From positions 1 through 51,985 of the IMG/VR virus record IMGVR_UViG_3300048694_000950: 51,985 nt of DNA. One strand, written 5' to 3'. Source of the DNA: a virus. The notes under the pieces were generated by a model. The model searched no databases and had not been told where the DNA came from. It was given only the letters and a program-made list of their open reading frames with translations. This document shows, piece after piece, positions 25,074-32,756 of this stretch (within the stretch, counting starts at the first letter, position 1; each line of letters opens with the position of its first letter). The position numbers and the translations under genes were made by a program.

Positions 25074-25291
25074 ATATGTCGTACTGTATGTTTGAGAATA
25101 CGCTGGGCGATCTGGGCCAGTGTGTGGATGCAATGGGCAATGCTGAGTCGCTTGCTGAGCTCACTGAAGATATGAGTGAATACGAGCGTCGTGCGTTTGA
25201 TGCGATGTGGCGGGTGTGCCGTGACTTCCTTGCGGAGCACGAGCGTTTGCTGAATACAGCTGTTGACCAAGAAGACGGAGTCGAGGTATAA
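25070..25291 (+). CDS. Hypothetical small acidic protein
   Basis: 73 residues, ATGA-coupled. Helical, E-rich (AESLAELTEDMSEYERR). An alternative start is ATG 25076. Confidence 0.5.
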   Translation: MNMSYCMFENTLGDLGQCVDAMGNAESLAELTEDMSEYERRAFDAMWRVCRDFLAEHERLLNTAVDQEDGVEV

Positions 25292-25292
25292 T

Positions 25293-25712
25293 ATGGATGT
25301 TGGTTCGAAAGTAATGGAGAGTGTTGTGTCTAATCTGAATGCCCACAATGATTATCTGCAGCGTAAGCTGGACCACTATAACAAGTGGCTGTGTGACCCT
25401 GCCCGCCCTGTTGGCTCGGGTCCCTATCCTGGCTTCCCTGAGGACGTCAAGCTGAAGGCTGGTGTTGCTAAGCTGCAAGCCGAGGCGAAAGCTAAGGTCG
25501 AAGCGAAAGCTGCAAAGCCTAAGGCCGAGAAGGCTCCGAAGGTGAAGCGTGCTCGTAAGGCCGAAGGTCCTACGAAGCAAGAGCGTGCTGTTGAGCTGTA
25601 CAAGCGTCTCAACGGCTCGAAGGTCGAAGTGATCCAAGCGATCCAGACCGAGCTCGGAATGTCGCTAGCTGGTGCTACGACTTACTTCTACAACGCCAAG
25701 AAGTTGGCCTAA
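25293..25712 (+). CDS. Lysine/alanine-rich DNA-binding-like protein with diverged ITYANAYYY domain
   Basis: 139 residues from ATG 25293. A long Ala/Lys repeat region (KAKVEAKAAKPKAEKAPKVK) like histone H1 tails lies at residues 60-90. The last 45 residues (TKQERAVELYKRLNG ... TELGMSLAGATTYFYNAKK) align with the end of the proteins at 10312 and 37473. Probably a nucleic-acid-binding or nucleoid protein. A strong terminator follows. Confidence 0.65.
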   Translation: MDVGSKVMESVVSNLNAHNDYLQRKLDHYNKWLCDPARPVGSGPYPGFPEDVKLKAGVAKLQAEAKAKVEAKAAKPKAEKAPKVKRARKAEGPTKQERAVELYKRLNGSKVEVIQAIQTELGMSLAGATTYFYNAKKLA

Positions 25713-25800
25713 TAGAAGTGGCGCCCGTGCAATGCGGGTGCCGTGTACCACCGCAGTGCAACGCTGCGGCCGTTTGATTCTCCTTTGTTAGTACTTGATA

Positions 25801-25827
25801 GCCCCGCCTTTGTGCGGGGCTTTTTTT
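25801..25827 (+). terminator. Rho-independent terminator
   Basis: GCCCCGC / GCGGGGC stem with a six-base loop and T7 tail. Two GC-rich hairpins also lie upstream at 25722-25770. Confidence 0.85.
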
Positions 25828-25850
25828 ATATTGTAGGATAACCTTACACG

Positions 25851-25879
25851 TTGACCGGGTATTGTTTTTGTCAGATAAT
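25851..25879 (+). promoter_or_regulatory. Early-type promoter
   Basis: CCTTACA box, TTGACC at 25851-25856, 17-bp spacer, GATAAT at 25874-25879. The initial transcribed region repeats AGGAGAGAAC seen before 23997. Confidence 0.75.
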
Positions 25880-25902
25880 GGGGGCACAACAGGAGAGAAC
25901 AG

Positions 25903-26079
25903 ATGCTAGTACGTGAATTGATAGAGCTGCTGATGCAAGCCAACCCCGAGGGGGATATGGAAGTGGAAATGGCAATGAACCAAGAGTACCAAAACGGTAT
26001 CGAGGCTCATGAGGTGCGTGAAGTGATGGATGAAGACCGCAACGGTGTTCGTCGTCACTATGTCCTGATAGGAGACTGA
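25903..26079 (+). CDS. Hypothetical small acidic protein
   Basis: 58 residues from ATG 25903 with AGGAGAG upstream. LVRELIELLMQANPEGDMEVEM is a pattern I have seen in phage and bacterial small proteins of unknown role. Confidence 0.55.
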   Translation: MLVRELIELLMQANPEGDMEVEMAMNQEYQNGIEAHEVREVMDEDRNGVRRHYVLIGD

Positions 26080-26080
26080 T

Positions 26081-26227
26081 ATGAATACCAACCCAATTCT
26101 GCTGCTCGCTGCGCAGGTACTTGCACCTAAGTCCCTCGCAGCATACATGGCCGCTGCTGCCCTTCGCTTGCGTGAGCAGACGGTCCAGTCAGTCAAGCAC
26201 GAGGCTAAACTTCCCGCAGGAGAGTAA
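26081..26227 (+). CDS. Hypothetical alanine-rich small protein
   Basis: 48 residues from ATG 26081 with GGAG upstream. One moderately hydrophobic Ala-rich helix. No family recognised. Confidence 0.45.
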   Translation: MNTNPILLLAAQVLAPKSLAAYMAAAALRLREQTVQSVKHEAKLPAGE

Positions 26228-26228
26228 G

Positions 26229-26420
26229 ATGAGAGTAGACCCCCGCAATGTAGGCCCCCTCTATAGGGTGACGATGACGGAGTATGAGCGCGGCTATGGC
26301 CAGCGGCATATGGGCGAGGCGTACTTCACAACGGAAGAAGAAGCGAAGCAATTTTGCCGGCAGTATGCTAGCGGCGACTCAGAGTGCTACTTCAGGGCCG
26401 AGTACCAGAAGGTAATGTGA
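26229..26420 (+). CDS. Hypothetical small protein
   Basis: 63 residues from ATG 26229 with AGGAG upstream. AYFTTEEEAKQFCRQY suggests a small alpha/beta fold. Confidence 0.5.
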   Translation: MRVDPRNVGPLYRVTMTEYERGYGQRHMGEAYFTTEEEAKQFCRQYASGDSECYFRAEYQKVM

Positions 26421-26434
26421 CACTTTTTAGATAG

Positions 26435-26463
26435 TTGTGCGTTTGTCGAAAAGACCTTATAAT
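26435..26463 (+). promoter_or_regulatory. Sigma70-type promoter
   Basis: TTGTGC at 26435-26440, 17-bp spacer, TATAAT at 26458-26463. A leaderless in-frame ATG lies at 26470 and an SD-led ATG at 26491. Confidence 0.6.
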
Positions 26464-26490
26464 GGGGTCATGACGAACAAAGGAGCTGTG

Positions 26491-26715
26491 ATGAATAAAG
26501 ATCTGGAAATTTTTGGCATGTCCCGCGAAGACATCCGTGCAGACTACATGGACGGTCTGACAGCCCGCTGCTGCGGCCTGGAGATGGTTGTGATGGGTAT
26601 CCTGTCGGACTGCCAGGAGCTGACGGCTCTCGGCTCGAGCGATGCTGTCCGCAAGCAACTGAACGTTGCGAAGTTCATCCTGTCGGAAATGATGGAAGCT
26701 AAGGAGCGTGTATGA
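26491..26715 (+). CDS. Hypothetical small protein
   Basis: 74 residues from ATG 26491, which has AAGGAG upstream; the in-frame ATG 26470 would start seven residues earlier at the transcript's first bases. Helical, no family recognised. End overlaps the next start. Confidence 0.55.
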   Translation: MNKDLEIFGMSREDIRADYMDGLTARCCGLEMVVMGILSDCQELTALGSSDAVRKQLNVAKFILSEMMEAKERV

Positions 26716-27035
26716 GCAAGCTGTTGATCACCACTCAGGTGTATGAGAACTACGGCGCCCATGACTGGGACGGTGAGGGTGAGTGCCCGCAGTACTGGAA
26801 GGCTAAGGGCGGCGAAGAATATGTCGTCAAAAACTTCAAGAAGTTCAGCATGGTCACCGACGTCGTGATGGCTGTTCGCGATCAGATTGAGTGCGACGGT
26901 GAATACTTCCGCGAGAGTATTATTGGCTGGGAAGTCGTTGCTGACGACTACCTCACGGACTTCGAGCGCAGCCAGCTTGAGTATGAAGGCCGTATTATGT
27001 TCCCTGCAAAAGAATTGGAGTTTGAATATGCCTAA
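26712..27035 (+). CDS. Hypothetical phage protein
   Basis: 107 residues. LLITTQVYENYGAHDWDGEG then CPQYWKAKGGEEY is a pattern I recall from other phage small proteins. Overlaps the next gene by eight bases. Function unknown. Confidence 0.6.
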   Translation: MSKLLITTQVYENYGAHDWDGEGECPQYWKAKGGEEYVVKNFKKFSMVTDVVMAVRDQIECDGEYFRESIIGWEVVADDYLTDFERSQLEYEGRIMFPAKELEFEYA

Positions 27036-27609
27036 TTGGTGTCAAAACACGCTCGTGCTCGAGCACGAAGACCCCGCCATGATCATTCGCGCGGTCAATG
27101 CATTCGCTGATGGTCGCTTTTGCGATGAATTTATTCCGTGTCCTGCGGAGCTGAAGGACGCTACATCACCGAATCGCGAGGAAAAGTCCGCCGCAGTTCT
27201 GATTGAGAAGTATGGGTATGCCGACTGGTACTCGTTCCAAGTGAACAATTGGGGAACGAAATGGGATTTCGGCTCGAGTGATGGGATCAATGAATTCACT
27301 GAGACGTCTCTGACCGTCTATTTTGACTCTGCGTGGAGCCCTCCTATCGCCCTGATGGAGAAGCTGGAAGATCTTGGGTTCACTGTCGATCTGATGTATA
27401 ACGAGCCGGGGATGGCTTTCTGCGGTCGCTATGCGGATGGGTTCGATGACTACCACGAATACAGCGGAATGGATTCTGAAGAAGTCGCTGCGAACATCCC
27501 TAGCGAACTCGACGAAGCGTTCTGCATCAGTGAGAACATGGCTGAGTGGGAGGCGCAAGAGTACGCTAATAACCTTCCCGTCCCGGATATCCACGAAGAG
27601 GAAGATTAA
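27028..27609 (+). CDS. DUF1281-like (YubB ferredoxin-like domain) protein
   Basis: 193 residues from ATG 27028. MPNWCQNTL opening, FIPCPAEL, NWGTKWD and FDSAWSPPIALMEKL are the signature of the DUF1281/YubB family carried by plasmids and phages. The acidic C-terminus (HEEED) is extra. Biochemical role unknown. Confidence 0.75.
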   Translation: MPNWCQNTLVLEHEDPAMIIRAVNAFADGRFCDEFIPCPAELKDATSPNREEKSAAVLIEKYGYADWYSFQVNNWGTKWDFGSSDGINEFTETSLTVYFDSAWSPPIALMEKLEDLGFTVDLMYNEPGMAFCGRYADGFDDYHEYSGMDSEEVAANIPSELDEAFCISENMAEWEAQEYANNLPVPDIHEEED

Positions 27610-27642
27610 CCTTACAAACCAGCCTGGTACTAAAGTGCCAGG

Positions 27643-27671
27643 TTGACCGTCGTCACGTTCTAACGTATAAT
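27643..27671 (+). promoter_or_regulatory. Sigma70-type promoter with overlapping hairpin
   Basis: TTGACC at 27643-27648, 17-bp spacer, TATAAT at 27666-27671. The hairpin CCTGGTAC / GTGCCAGG ends just before the -35 box; it may terminate upstream transcription or act as an operator. Confidence 0.7.
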
Positions 27672-27703
27672 TGACTTCATCACAAACGCAAACGGAGAAC
27701 AGT

Positions 27704-28009
27704 ATGGCTTGGTCGATCTATAAAGACAGCTCTCGCAGCTACAAGGATTGGGAGCGGTGCTACACCGCATGGTATGTTGACCATGATGTCGACACGAACC
27801 ACTTCCCCAACAAGATCAAATTCCTGCACGACGGATATGTCGATGTATACTTCGACGAGGACTGCATCACGTGCAAAGTAACGGGTGGCGAATGGGACCG
27901 CGATACGCACGACAAGATCTTCCAGATGGTCGCCAGGACGTACCACGGCGTCTTCATTGAGGGGTTCGAGAAACGTGCCGGTCGTATCAATGTGATTATG
28001 GGGAGCTGA
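27704..28009 (+). CDS. Hypothetical protein
   Basis: 101 residues from ATG 27704 after CGGAG. Many aromatic and charged residues (AWSIYKDSSRSYKDWERCY), beta-rich pattern. No family recognised. Confidence 0.55.
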   Translation: MAWSIYKDSSRSYKDWERCYTAWYVDHDVDTNHFPNKIKFLHDGYVDVYFDEDCITCKVTGGEWDRDTHDKIFQMVARTYHGVFIEGFEKRAGRINVIMGS

Positions 28010-28203
28010 TGATGACGCTAGTAGAGAGCAATTATATCGAGCAGCAGATGTTCCAGGTCGCCCCGCTGCCCATAGACGCAGACCACTATCCGTACGGGTT
28101 TGATATCCAGATCCGCTCTGCAGGTGGGCGCAAGACGAACTACTTGAAGATTACGCCGGAGCAGTTCAAAAAGATCGAGGATGTATTGCGGGGGGCTCTA
28201 TGA
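28009..28203 (+). CDS. Hypothetical small protein
   Basis: 64 residues, ATG 28009 (or 28012) on a TGATG overlap. DIQIRSAGGRKTNYLKITPEQFKKIEDVL is a beta-beta-alpha pattern. End overlaps the next start. Confidence 0.5.
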   Translation: MMTLVESNYIEQQMFQVAPLPIDADHYPYGFDIQIRSAGGRKTNYLKITPEQFKKIEDVLRGAL

Positions 28204-28394
28204 AAAATCCTATCCCCCGTAGCAGCCTGTTTGGTACCCCCCGTGATCTAGAAGCGCTGGATCAGCAGATCCGTACCCTCAGTACAGAAGCAGAGCGCGC
28301 GCTTGCATACACGTATACGATGCTTGCGTTCAACCTTGCACACAAAATGGTCGAAGCAGAAAAAGCTGGACTATCCGTAAGTGAGGCAGTATAA
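28200..28394 (+). CDS. Hypothetical small helical protein
   Basis: 64 residues, coupled on both sides. Two helices predicted (DLEALDQQIRTLSTEAERALAY and a C-terminal one). No family recognised. Confidence 0.5.
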   Translation: MKNPIPRSSLFGTPRDLEALDQQIRTLSTEAERALAYTYTMLAFNLAHKMVEAEKAGLSVSEAV

Positions 28395-28843
28395 TGAGCG
28401 GATGGCGTAAGAGACAGATAGCGAACCTGCAGGCCGCAGCAGAGATCCATGCAGGGGACGGTGGGTATGAGATTGGTAACGCCAACGACCATGCTGCGTT
28501 TGTTTTCGAGCGCAATAAGTCTCTGATGTTTGACTTCCATGAAGCGATTCGCCGTATGCACGAAGGCGCTGTGATCCAATACTTCGGTACCGTCAATGGA
28601 GATGTGTATCATCCGAGGGGTGCTGTGTATTGCATGCAGCGGGGTGTTGTGTTTATGTGGCGAGACGACAAAGCGGTTCCTAAGTCATGGGGCAGTATGG
28701 TATATGATCCGGACTTCAGATACATTGATACTTACCACCGCGTAGACCCGCGGGGGTGGCCGCAAGAGGAAAAAAAGCACGGATGGAAAGATGACATCAA
28801 AAAGATGACGGGGTATTCCCGTATAGGAAGGAACAACATATGA
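28394..28843 (+). CDS. Hypothetical protein
   Basis: 149 residues. Many Trp, Tyr and His; GTVNGDVYHPRGAVYCMQRG suggests a beta-rich centre. Coupled by overlap to the next gene. No family recognised. Confidence 0.5.
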   Translation: MSGWRKRQIANLQAAAEIHAGDGGYEIGNANDHAAFVFERNKSLMFDFHEAIRRMHEGAVIQYFGTVNGDVYHPRGAVYCMQRGVVFMWRDDKAVPKSWGSMVYDPDFRYIDTYHRVDPRGWPQEEKKHGWKDDIKKMTGYSRIGRNNI

Positions 28844-29103
28844 AAAACCGTTATGGTGACGTATACACGTTTGAGAAACTGTCTGACAATCAGTACACAA
28901 TCACCGGCACGTTGAAGTATTGGCGGTATGGTGGTAAGGAAGGTCAGGAGAGGCTCGACCTCTCTGACCTGGGGTTTGTTGACCCGTCCGGCGGCCCTTT
29001 CATTGGTATTGGGATGATGATCGAAGGGCGCAAGGTCGTTCGGATCGGTGTCGTTGGAAAAGACCTCGATAATCCTAAGCGTATTGTCTTTGACGTCGAA
29101 TAA
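28840..29103 (+). CDS. Hypothetical protein
   Basis: 87 residues, ATGA-coupled. Beta-rich pattern (TFEKLSDNQYTITGTLKYWRYG). No family recognised. Confidence 0.5.
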   Translation: MKNRYGDVYTFEKLSDNQYTITGTLKYWRYGGKEGQERLDLSDLGFVDPSGGPFIGIGMMIEGRKVVRIGVVGKDLDNPKRIVFDVE

Positions 29104-29312
29104 TGAACAAATATATTGAACAGCTTGCAGTCGCCGCTGGCTCTACACACAAGCAGAGCCTCGGCGTCTATCAGTTCTACGGTGACGAGCTGGAAACTTT
29201 TGTTGCGCTGATTGTTGCCGAAGCAATCGAAGTGATGTATAATACCGAGCAGATCGAAGCTGCGCAGTTGGTCGACCGCACGCTGAGAGAACACTTTGGA
29301 ATTAATAAATGA
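29103..29312 (+). CDS. Hypothetical small protein
   Basis: 69 residues on a TAATG overlap. Helical (ETFVALIVAEAIEVMYN), ending in LREHFGI. A similar helical ending is seen in several T4-like phage small proteins. Function unknown. Confidence 0.5.
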   Translation: MNKYIEQLAVAAGSTHKQSLGVYQFYGDELETFVALIVAEAIEVMYNTEQIEAAQLVDRTLREHFGINK

Positions 29313-29431
29313 AAAAATTTCTGGTCGTCTGGCTCAAGGATGGGCAGAAGATATGTTGCATGCGTAGAGCGGAAACGAAAGAAGACGTCGAGAAGATGTT
29401 TAACCATCCAGTGAGGATTGTGGAGCTATGA
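29309..29431 (+). CDS. Hypothetical 40-residue protein
   Basis: ATG 29309, coupled on both sides (ATGA). KKFLVVWLKDGQKI then KEDVEKMFNHPVRIVEL is a complete beta-beta-alpha-beta pattern for so short a protein. Confidence 0.45.
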   Translation: MKKFLVVWLKDGQKICCMRRAETKEDVEKMFNHPVRIVEL

Positions 29432-29652
29432 CTATCCCTGTAGAAAGAACAAACGCTGTCAACTGGACTCGTGATTTCCTTTACGAACTGATCGACCCGA
29501 AGAAGACGCCGCGCGTCCCCAAAGCAATCCGTCAGCGCGCACATCACCTGCTCCGCCACTATCCACTGGCATTCGATATGGAAATGATTGCAAACCGTGA
29601 GGATGGGGACGTCCCAATTGGCTACAAGGTGTTTGGGAAAAGCTGGTCATGA
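29428..29652 (+). CDS. Hypothetical small protein
   Basis: 74 residues, ATGA-coupled. Helical and basic; RQRAHHLLRHYPLAFDMEMI is the most structured part. No family recognised. Confidence 0.5.
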   Translation: MTIPVERTNAVNWTRDFLYELIDPKKTPRVPKAIRQRAHHLLRHYPLAFDMEMIANREDGDVPIGYKVFGKSWS

Positions 29653-29849
29653 CGGAAGAACGAGAGCACATTGGGTGGTGCGAGCGTGAGGAAGGGTACT
29701 ACAAGATCTACGCTCCTCCTAAGGGCTCAATCGTCACACACGCATTCATCTTGTGCAAGTATTGCAACGGCGCAATCTATCATTGCATGGGCCCCAAATA
29801 CGATGCTGTGTGTTTCACTTGTTACGAGAAAGATCCAGATGACCGATGA
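29649..29849 (+). CDS. Small zinc-ribbon-like protein
   Basis: 66 residues with CKYC and CFTC pairs about 18 residues apart, a zinc-ribbon spacing. Overlaps the next gene by 11 bases. Confidence 0.55.
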   Translation: MTEEREHIGWCEREEGYYKIYAPPKGSIVTHAFILCKYCNGAIYHCMGPKYDAVCFTCYEKDPDDR

Positions 29850-30066
29850 ACGATATGATGTTGTAACAGACGTTCTACAAAAACACCACGATAAGCTGTG
29901 GGATATGTCTAAGAACAAAGAGGACTGGGGAATGATGGACTTCATTCGCCTGGAGCAGATGGACCAGATCAAACAAGCAATTAAGCTGTGGCGAAACCAT
30001 CTGCATGTCGGTGAAGGAAAGTATTCAGATGTTGTGAGTGATGGTGGAATGGACCCGAGGAATTAA
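29839..30066 (+). CDS. Hypothetical small protein
   Basis: 75 residues from ATG 29839. Helical, with WRNHLHVGEG near the C-terminus. No family recognised. Confidence 0.5.
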   Translation: MTDERYDVVTDVLQKHHDKLWDMSKNKEDWGMMDFIRLEQMDQIKQAIKLWRNHLHVGEGKYSDVVSDGGMDPRN

Positions 30067-30068
30067 TT

Positions 30069-30245
30069 ATGATTAGAACTATTGTGTTATTTTTTATTAT
30101 TGCTGCTGTGTTCCACCTTGTGATTGGTGCGTGGCGTGCAGCAACAGGCCAGGAACGTTGGTCTTTTATTAAGACGTTGACCTATAGCGTTGGTCTCGCT
30201 ATACTATCGGCTGTAGCAATGACGCTACTTGTGATTTTCTTTTAA
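30069..30245 (+). CDS. Small membrane protein
   Basis: 58 residues from ATG 30069. Two hydrophobic helices (TIVLFFIIAAVFHLVIGAW and VGLAILSAVAMTLLVIFF) joined by a short polar loop. It directly precedes the SPFH lipoprotein and may be its membrane partner. Confidence 0.55.
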   Translation: MIRTIVLFFIIAAVFHLVIGAWRAATGQERWSFIKTLTYSVGLAILSAVAMTLLVIFF

Positions 30246-30253
30246 GGATGAAT

Positions 30254-31045
30254 ATGAAACGCGTTTTTACTATTGCAACTCTCGCCGCTGCTGTTCTTGC
30301 TACTGGCTGCACGCGGATTGAGACGGGTGAGGTCGGTGTCCGTGTTGGCTTTGATAAGCAGGTGCAATCTGGTGAGCTGCTCCCTGGCTCCTTCAACCAA
30401 GTGCTGATTGGTGATGTGCTGACGTTCCCGATCAAGGACGTTAACGTCAAACTGGATGACATGACGCCCGTTGCAAAAGACAACAGCACGATGAAAGACT
30501 TTGATGCGGTTGTGATCTATAACATCAACCAGAGCCAAGTCGCAGAGCTGTACAGCTCCAAGAGCCAAGCATTCCACGCTCGGCATAACGGTGACATCTA
30601 TCTGATGTACAACTACATCACGCAGACTGCTCGTAATGCGATCTACAAAGAAGCCCGTAAGTATGAGGCACTTGACATGGCTGACAACCGCCAGGTTATG
30701 GAAGCGGCTATCAAGGAACAAATCCAAAAGTCTTTGGCAGAGGAAAAGCTGGACGGCAGCCTGCTTATTGGCCAGGTGCTGATCCGTAATGTTGTCCCTG
30801 CAGACTCTGTCGTTGCATCGGCCAATGAACTGGTCCGTGCCAAGAATGAGCTGAAGCAAAAAGAAGTCGAAGTGAAGACCGCTAAGATGGAAGCTGAGCG
30901 TATGCAAGCGCTGAGCAACCAAGGCGCTCAAAGTATTGCATACATGCAAGCTCAAGCAATGATTAACATCTCTGAGGGCATCAAGAACGGTAGGGTTCAG
31001 ACGATCGTCGTCCCAAGCAACTTCACCGCGCTGATGACGAAGTAA
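30254..31045 (+). CDS. SPFH/band-7 (prohibitin-like) lipoprotein
   Basis: 263 residues from ATG 30254 with AAGGA upstream. A lipoprotein signal ends in LATGC, predicting a lipid-anchored cysteine at about residue 19. The SPFH domain follows, and a long Ala/Glu/Lys coiled coil (NELKQKEVEVKTAKMEAERM) fits the prohibitin/HflK type. Related phage proteins are known in large myoviruses. The role may be membrane scaffolding or shielding against FtsH-type proteolysis; both are inference. Confidence 0.75.
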   Translation: MKRVFTIATLAAAVLATGCTRIETGEVGVRVGFDKQVQSGELLPGSFNQVLIGDVLTFPIKDVNVKLDDMTPVAKDNSTMKDFDAVVIYNINQSQVAELYSSKSQAFHARHNGDIYLMYNYITQTARNAIYKEARKYEALDMADNRQVMEAAIKEQIQKSLAEEKLDGSLLIGQVLIRNVVPADSVVASANELVRAKNELKQKEVEVKTAKMEAERMQALSNQGAQSIAYMQAQAMINISEGIKNGRVQTIVVPSNFTALMTK

Positions 31046-31113
31046 CACTTTCCCTCTAGTTGTGCAATACGTGGTATTGAAGTAAAATACAGGCATTGTA
31101 ACAAGGAGCAAGC

Positions 31114-31488
31114 ATGAGCACACGTTCAGCAATTGGATTCATTAACGCAGCCGGTCAGTTTGAGGCGATCTACTGCCACTACGATGGCTACCCCAAACAC
31201 GTTGGCAAGATTCTCGTTGAGCATCACAACAGCATTGACGCTGCACATGAGATCACTCGTGGTGCAGACATTCGTAACTTTGACCATGACGGTACGATTG
31301 CTCGCTACGGCGACGGTGACGGCGAGGTGCAAACGTTTGTCTCGGTCGAGGAAGCACTGGACAACGGATTCGATTATGCGTATGTGTTTAACACCGAGCA
31401 TCAACGTTGGGTCTGCTATGGTAAAGATCGTCGCCCGTTGTTTCATGTTGTTGAGTATGATATCCCTGGCAATAAGGTGGTAGCATGA
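31114..31488 (+). CDS. Conserved phage protein
   Basis: 124 residues. STRSAIGF opening, YCHYDGYPKHVGKIL and the C-terminal half are a pattern I have seen in many phage genomes. It might be a small enzyme of unknown activity. AAGGAG precedes the ATG. A weak promoter (TTGTGC ... TAAAAT) lies at about 31060-31088. Confidence 0.65.
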   Translation: MSTRSAIGFINAAGQFEAIYCHYDGYPKHVGKILVEHHNSIDAAHEITRGADIRNFDHDGTIARYGDGDGEVQTFVSVEEALDNGFDYAYVFNTEHQRWVCYGKDRRPLFHVVEYDIPGNKVVA

Positions 31489-31658
31489 ACTTGCGTCAAC
31501 TGATTACAGAGTACATTGTGTTTGCATACGACGAGCAGCAATTGCTCGACAAATTCCATGTCAGTGTAGCAGAGCTCAGCTCACTTGCTGATGTCGACCT
31601 GCTCGAGATTTACGATACGACACTTTTGTTTGAAACTCCTGAATACCAGGACAGTTGA
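31485..31658 (+). CDS. Hypothetical small acidic protein
   Basis: 57 residues, ATGA-coupled. Helical (QLLDKFHVSVAELSSLADVDL). Its stop codon lies within the -35 box of the next promoter. Confidence 0.5.
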   Translation: MNLRQLITEYIVFAYDEQQLLDKFHVSVAELSSLADVDLLEIYDTTLLFETPEYQDS

Positions 31659-31683
31659 CCTCCGAACGTTTTTGTCGTATAAT
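31655..31683 (+). promoter_or_regulatory. Strong promoter giving a near-leaderless mRNA
   Basis: TTGACC at 31655-31660, 17-bp spacer, TATAAT at 31678-31683; start ATG 31691 follows after seven bases. Confidence 0.75.
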
Positions 31684-31690
31684 TGATATT

Positions 31691-31996
31691 ATGGCAAAAC
31701 GATCCGCAAGAAAAACTTTACGCGAGGGGCATGCTGATACCAGCAAGCCTCTCGTCCTTTATTCCAAACGTGTAGACCACGCTCGCATCGGGGTTGAGCG
31801 TGATCAGTTTCTACACGTTGGTGATATTGTTCATTTTGACTGGGGCGGTGAGAATTGGGGTATCGTTTACGATATCTTTGACAACCGTGGCGGTGAAGTG
31901 CTATTCATTCGTAACACAAAAGGGTTCACCGGTGAATGGCTTGCCGGCAAGACGGAATTCCGTTTTCCTGCTGAATTGTGTAGGGTGATAAAATGA
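31691..31996 (+). CDS. Hypothetical protein (leaderless gene)
   Basis: 101 residues. A basic start (AKRSARKTLREGH) precedes a beta-rich part (VGDIVHFDWGGENWGIVYDIF) like a small SH3/KOW barrel. No room for an SD. Coupled to the SWIM gene by overlap. Confidence 0.55.
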   Translation: MAKRSARKTLREGHADTSKPLVLYSKRVDHARIGVERDQFLHVGDIVHFDWGGENWGIVYDIFDNRGGEVLFIRNTKGFTGEWLAGKTEFRFPAELCRVIK

Positions 31997-32310
31997 AACT
32001 GTATAGCGAACACACAGAGTGGGTCGGTAGTGGTGTCAACCATTGGTACTTGCTCAACGATAACCGTACCATGATGTATGCATACCGTCCGTTCGGTCGC
32101 GGTCCTGTTGTGCGGTTGCGTACGCCTCTTCCGTTCTACGAGAAGGGTCGTAAGCTGCAGCTCGAAGCTGACTTTGCCAATGCTGATCCGGGCACGGTTG
32201 TTGTTGAAGGATCGAACGGCAATAAGTATTTTGTCAACACTATCAACCGCTCGTGCTCTTGTCCCTCTTACAAGTACCGCGGTGGTTGCAAGCACGTGGA
32301 GTCACTATGA
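31993..32310 (+). CDS. SWIM zinc-finger protein
   Basis: 105 residues. SCSCPSYKYRGGCKHVE at the C-terminus is the CxC...CxH pattern of SWIM domains, which bind DNA or proteins. The first 75 residues are beta-rich. ATGA-coupled on both sides. Confidence 0.65.
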   Translation: MKLYSEHTEWVGSGVNHWYLLNDNRTMMYAYRPFGRGPVVRLRTPLPFYEKGRKLQLEADFANADPGTVVVEGSNGNKYFVNTINRSCSCPSYKYRGGCKHVESL

Positions 32311-32480
32311 GGCAATACAAAAAGTTTGAAGACTGGTTTGAGGAAATTGAAAATTACGGAATGCGGCTCGAGCGGTTCCACGATGAGTTCTCGATGCTCG
32401 ATCATGTCAAGCGAGAGCGAATGATTGAGTGGCTGCGCGCAGCTTGGGATTGTGCAAGAATGCAGAAGGAGCAAAAATGA
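32307..32480 (+). CDS. Hypothetical small protein
   Basis: 57 residues from ATG 32307. Helical (FEDWFEEIENYGMRLERF). Coupled on both sides by ATGA overlaps. Confidence 0.5.
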   Translation: MRQYKKFEDWFEEIENYGMRLERFHDEFSMLDHVKRERMIEWLRAAWDCARMQKEQK

Positions 32481-32731
32481 AATACGTACTTGCGGTTTTT
32501 TTAATGGTGACGTCAGCAGCGTATGCCTGTGATGCAGCAACGCTGGCTCAAATTGAACAACTCAAAGTTGAGATTGCGCGCCGGCAAGCTGCAATCGAAA
32601 TCATGAAGAGTGATGGCCGTGCAACGGGCAGGTTTGAAATGGCACTGTTTCGTTTGCAGCAAAAGCTGAAAGAACTTTCAAACTGTAACACTAACGAGCT
32701 ACGTGGTCTTGATATCAAGAAGATGGTATAA
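32477..32731 (+). CDS. Small periplasmic protein
   Basis: 84 residues from ATG 32477. Signal peptide MKYVLAVFLMVTSAAYA followed by CD, then a helical coiled-coil region and a second cysteine. Exported; a soluble periplasmic or lipid-linked role is possible. Confidence 0.55.
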   Translation: MKYVLAVFLMVTSAAYACDAATLAQIEQLKVEIARRQAAIEIMKSDGRATGRFEMALFRLQQKLKELSNCNTNELRGLDIKKMV

Positions 32732-32756
32732 TACATTCATTGTTTAGGAGAACACA

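Noticed and set aside
30242-31132. 296-codon minus-strand open frame
   Set aside because: It is the antisense of the SPFH gene, whose domain, signal peptide and ribosome site are clear.
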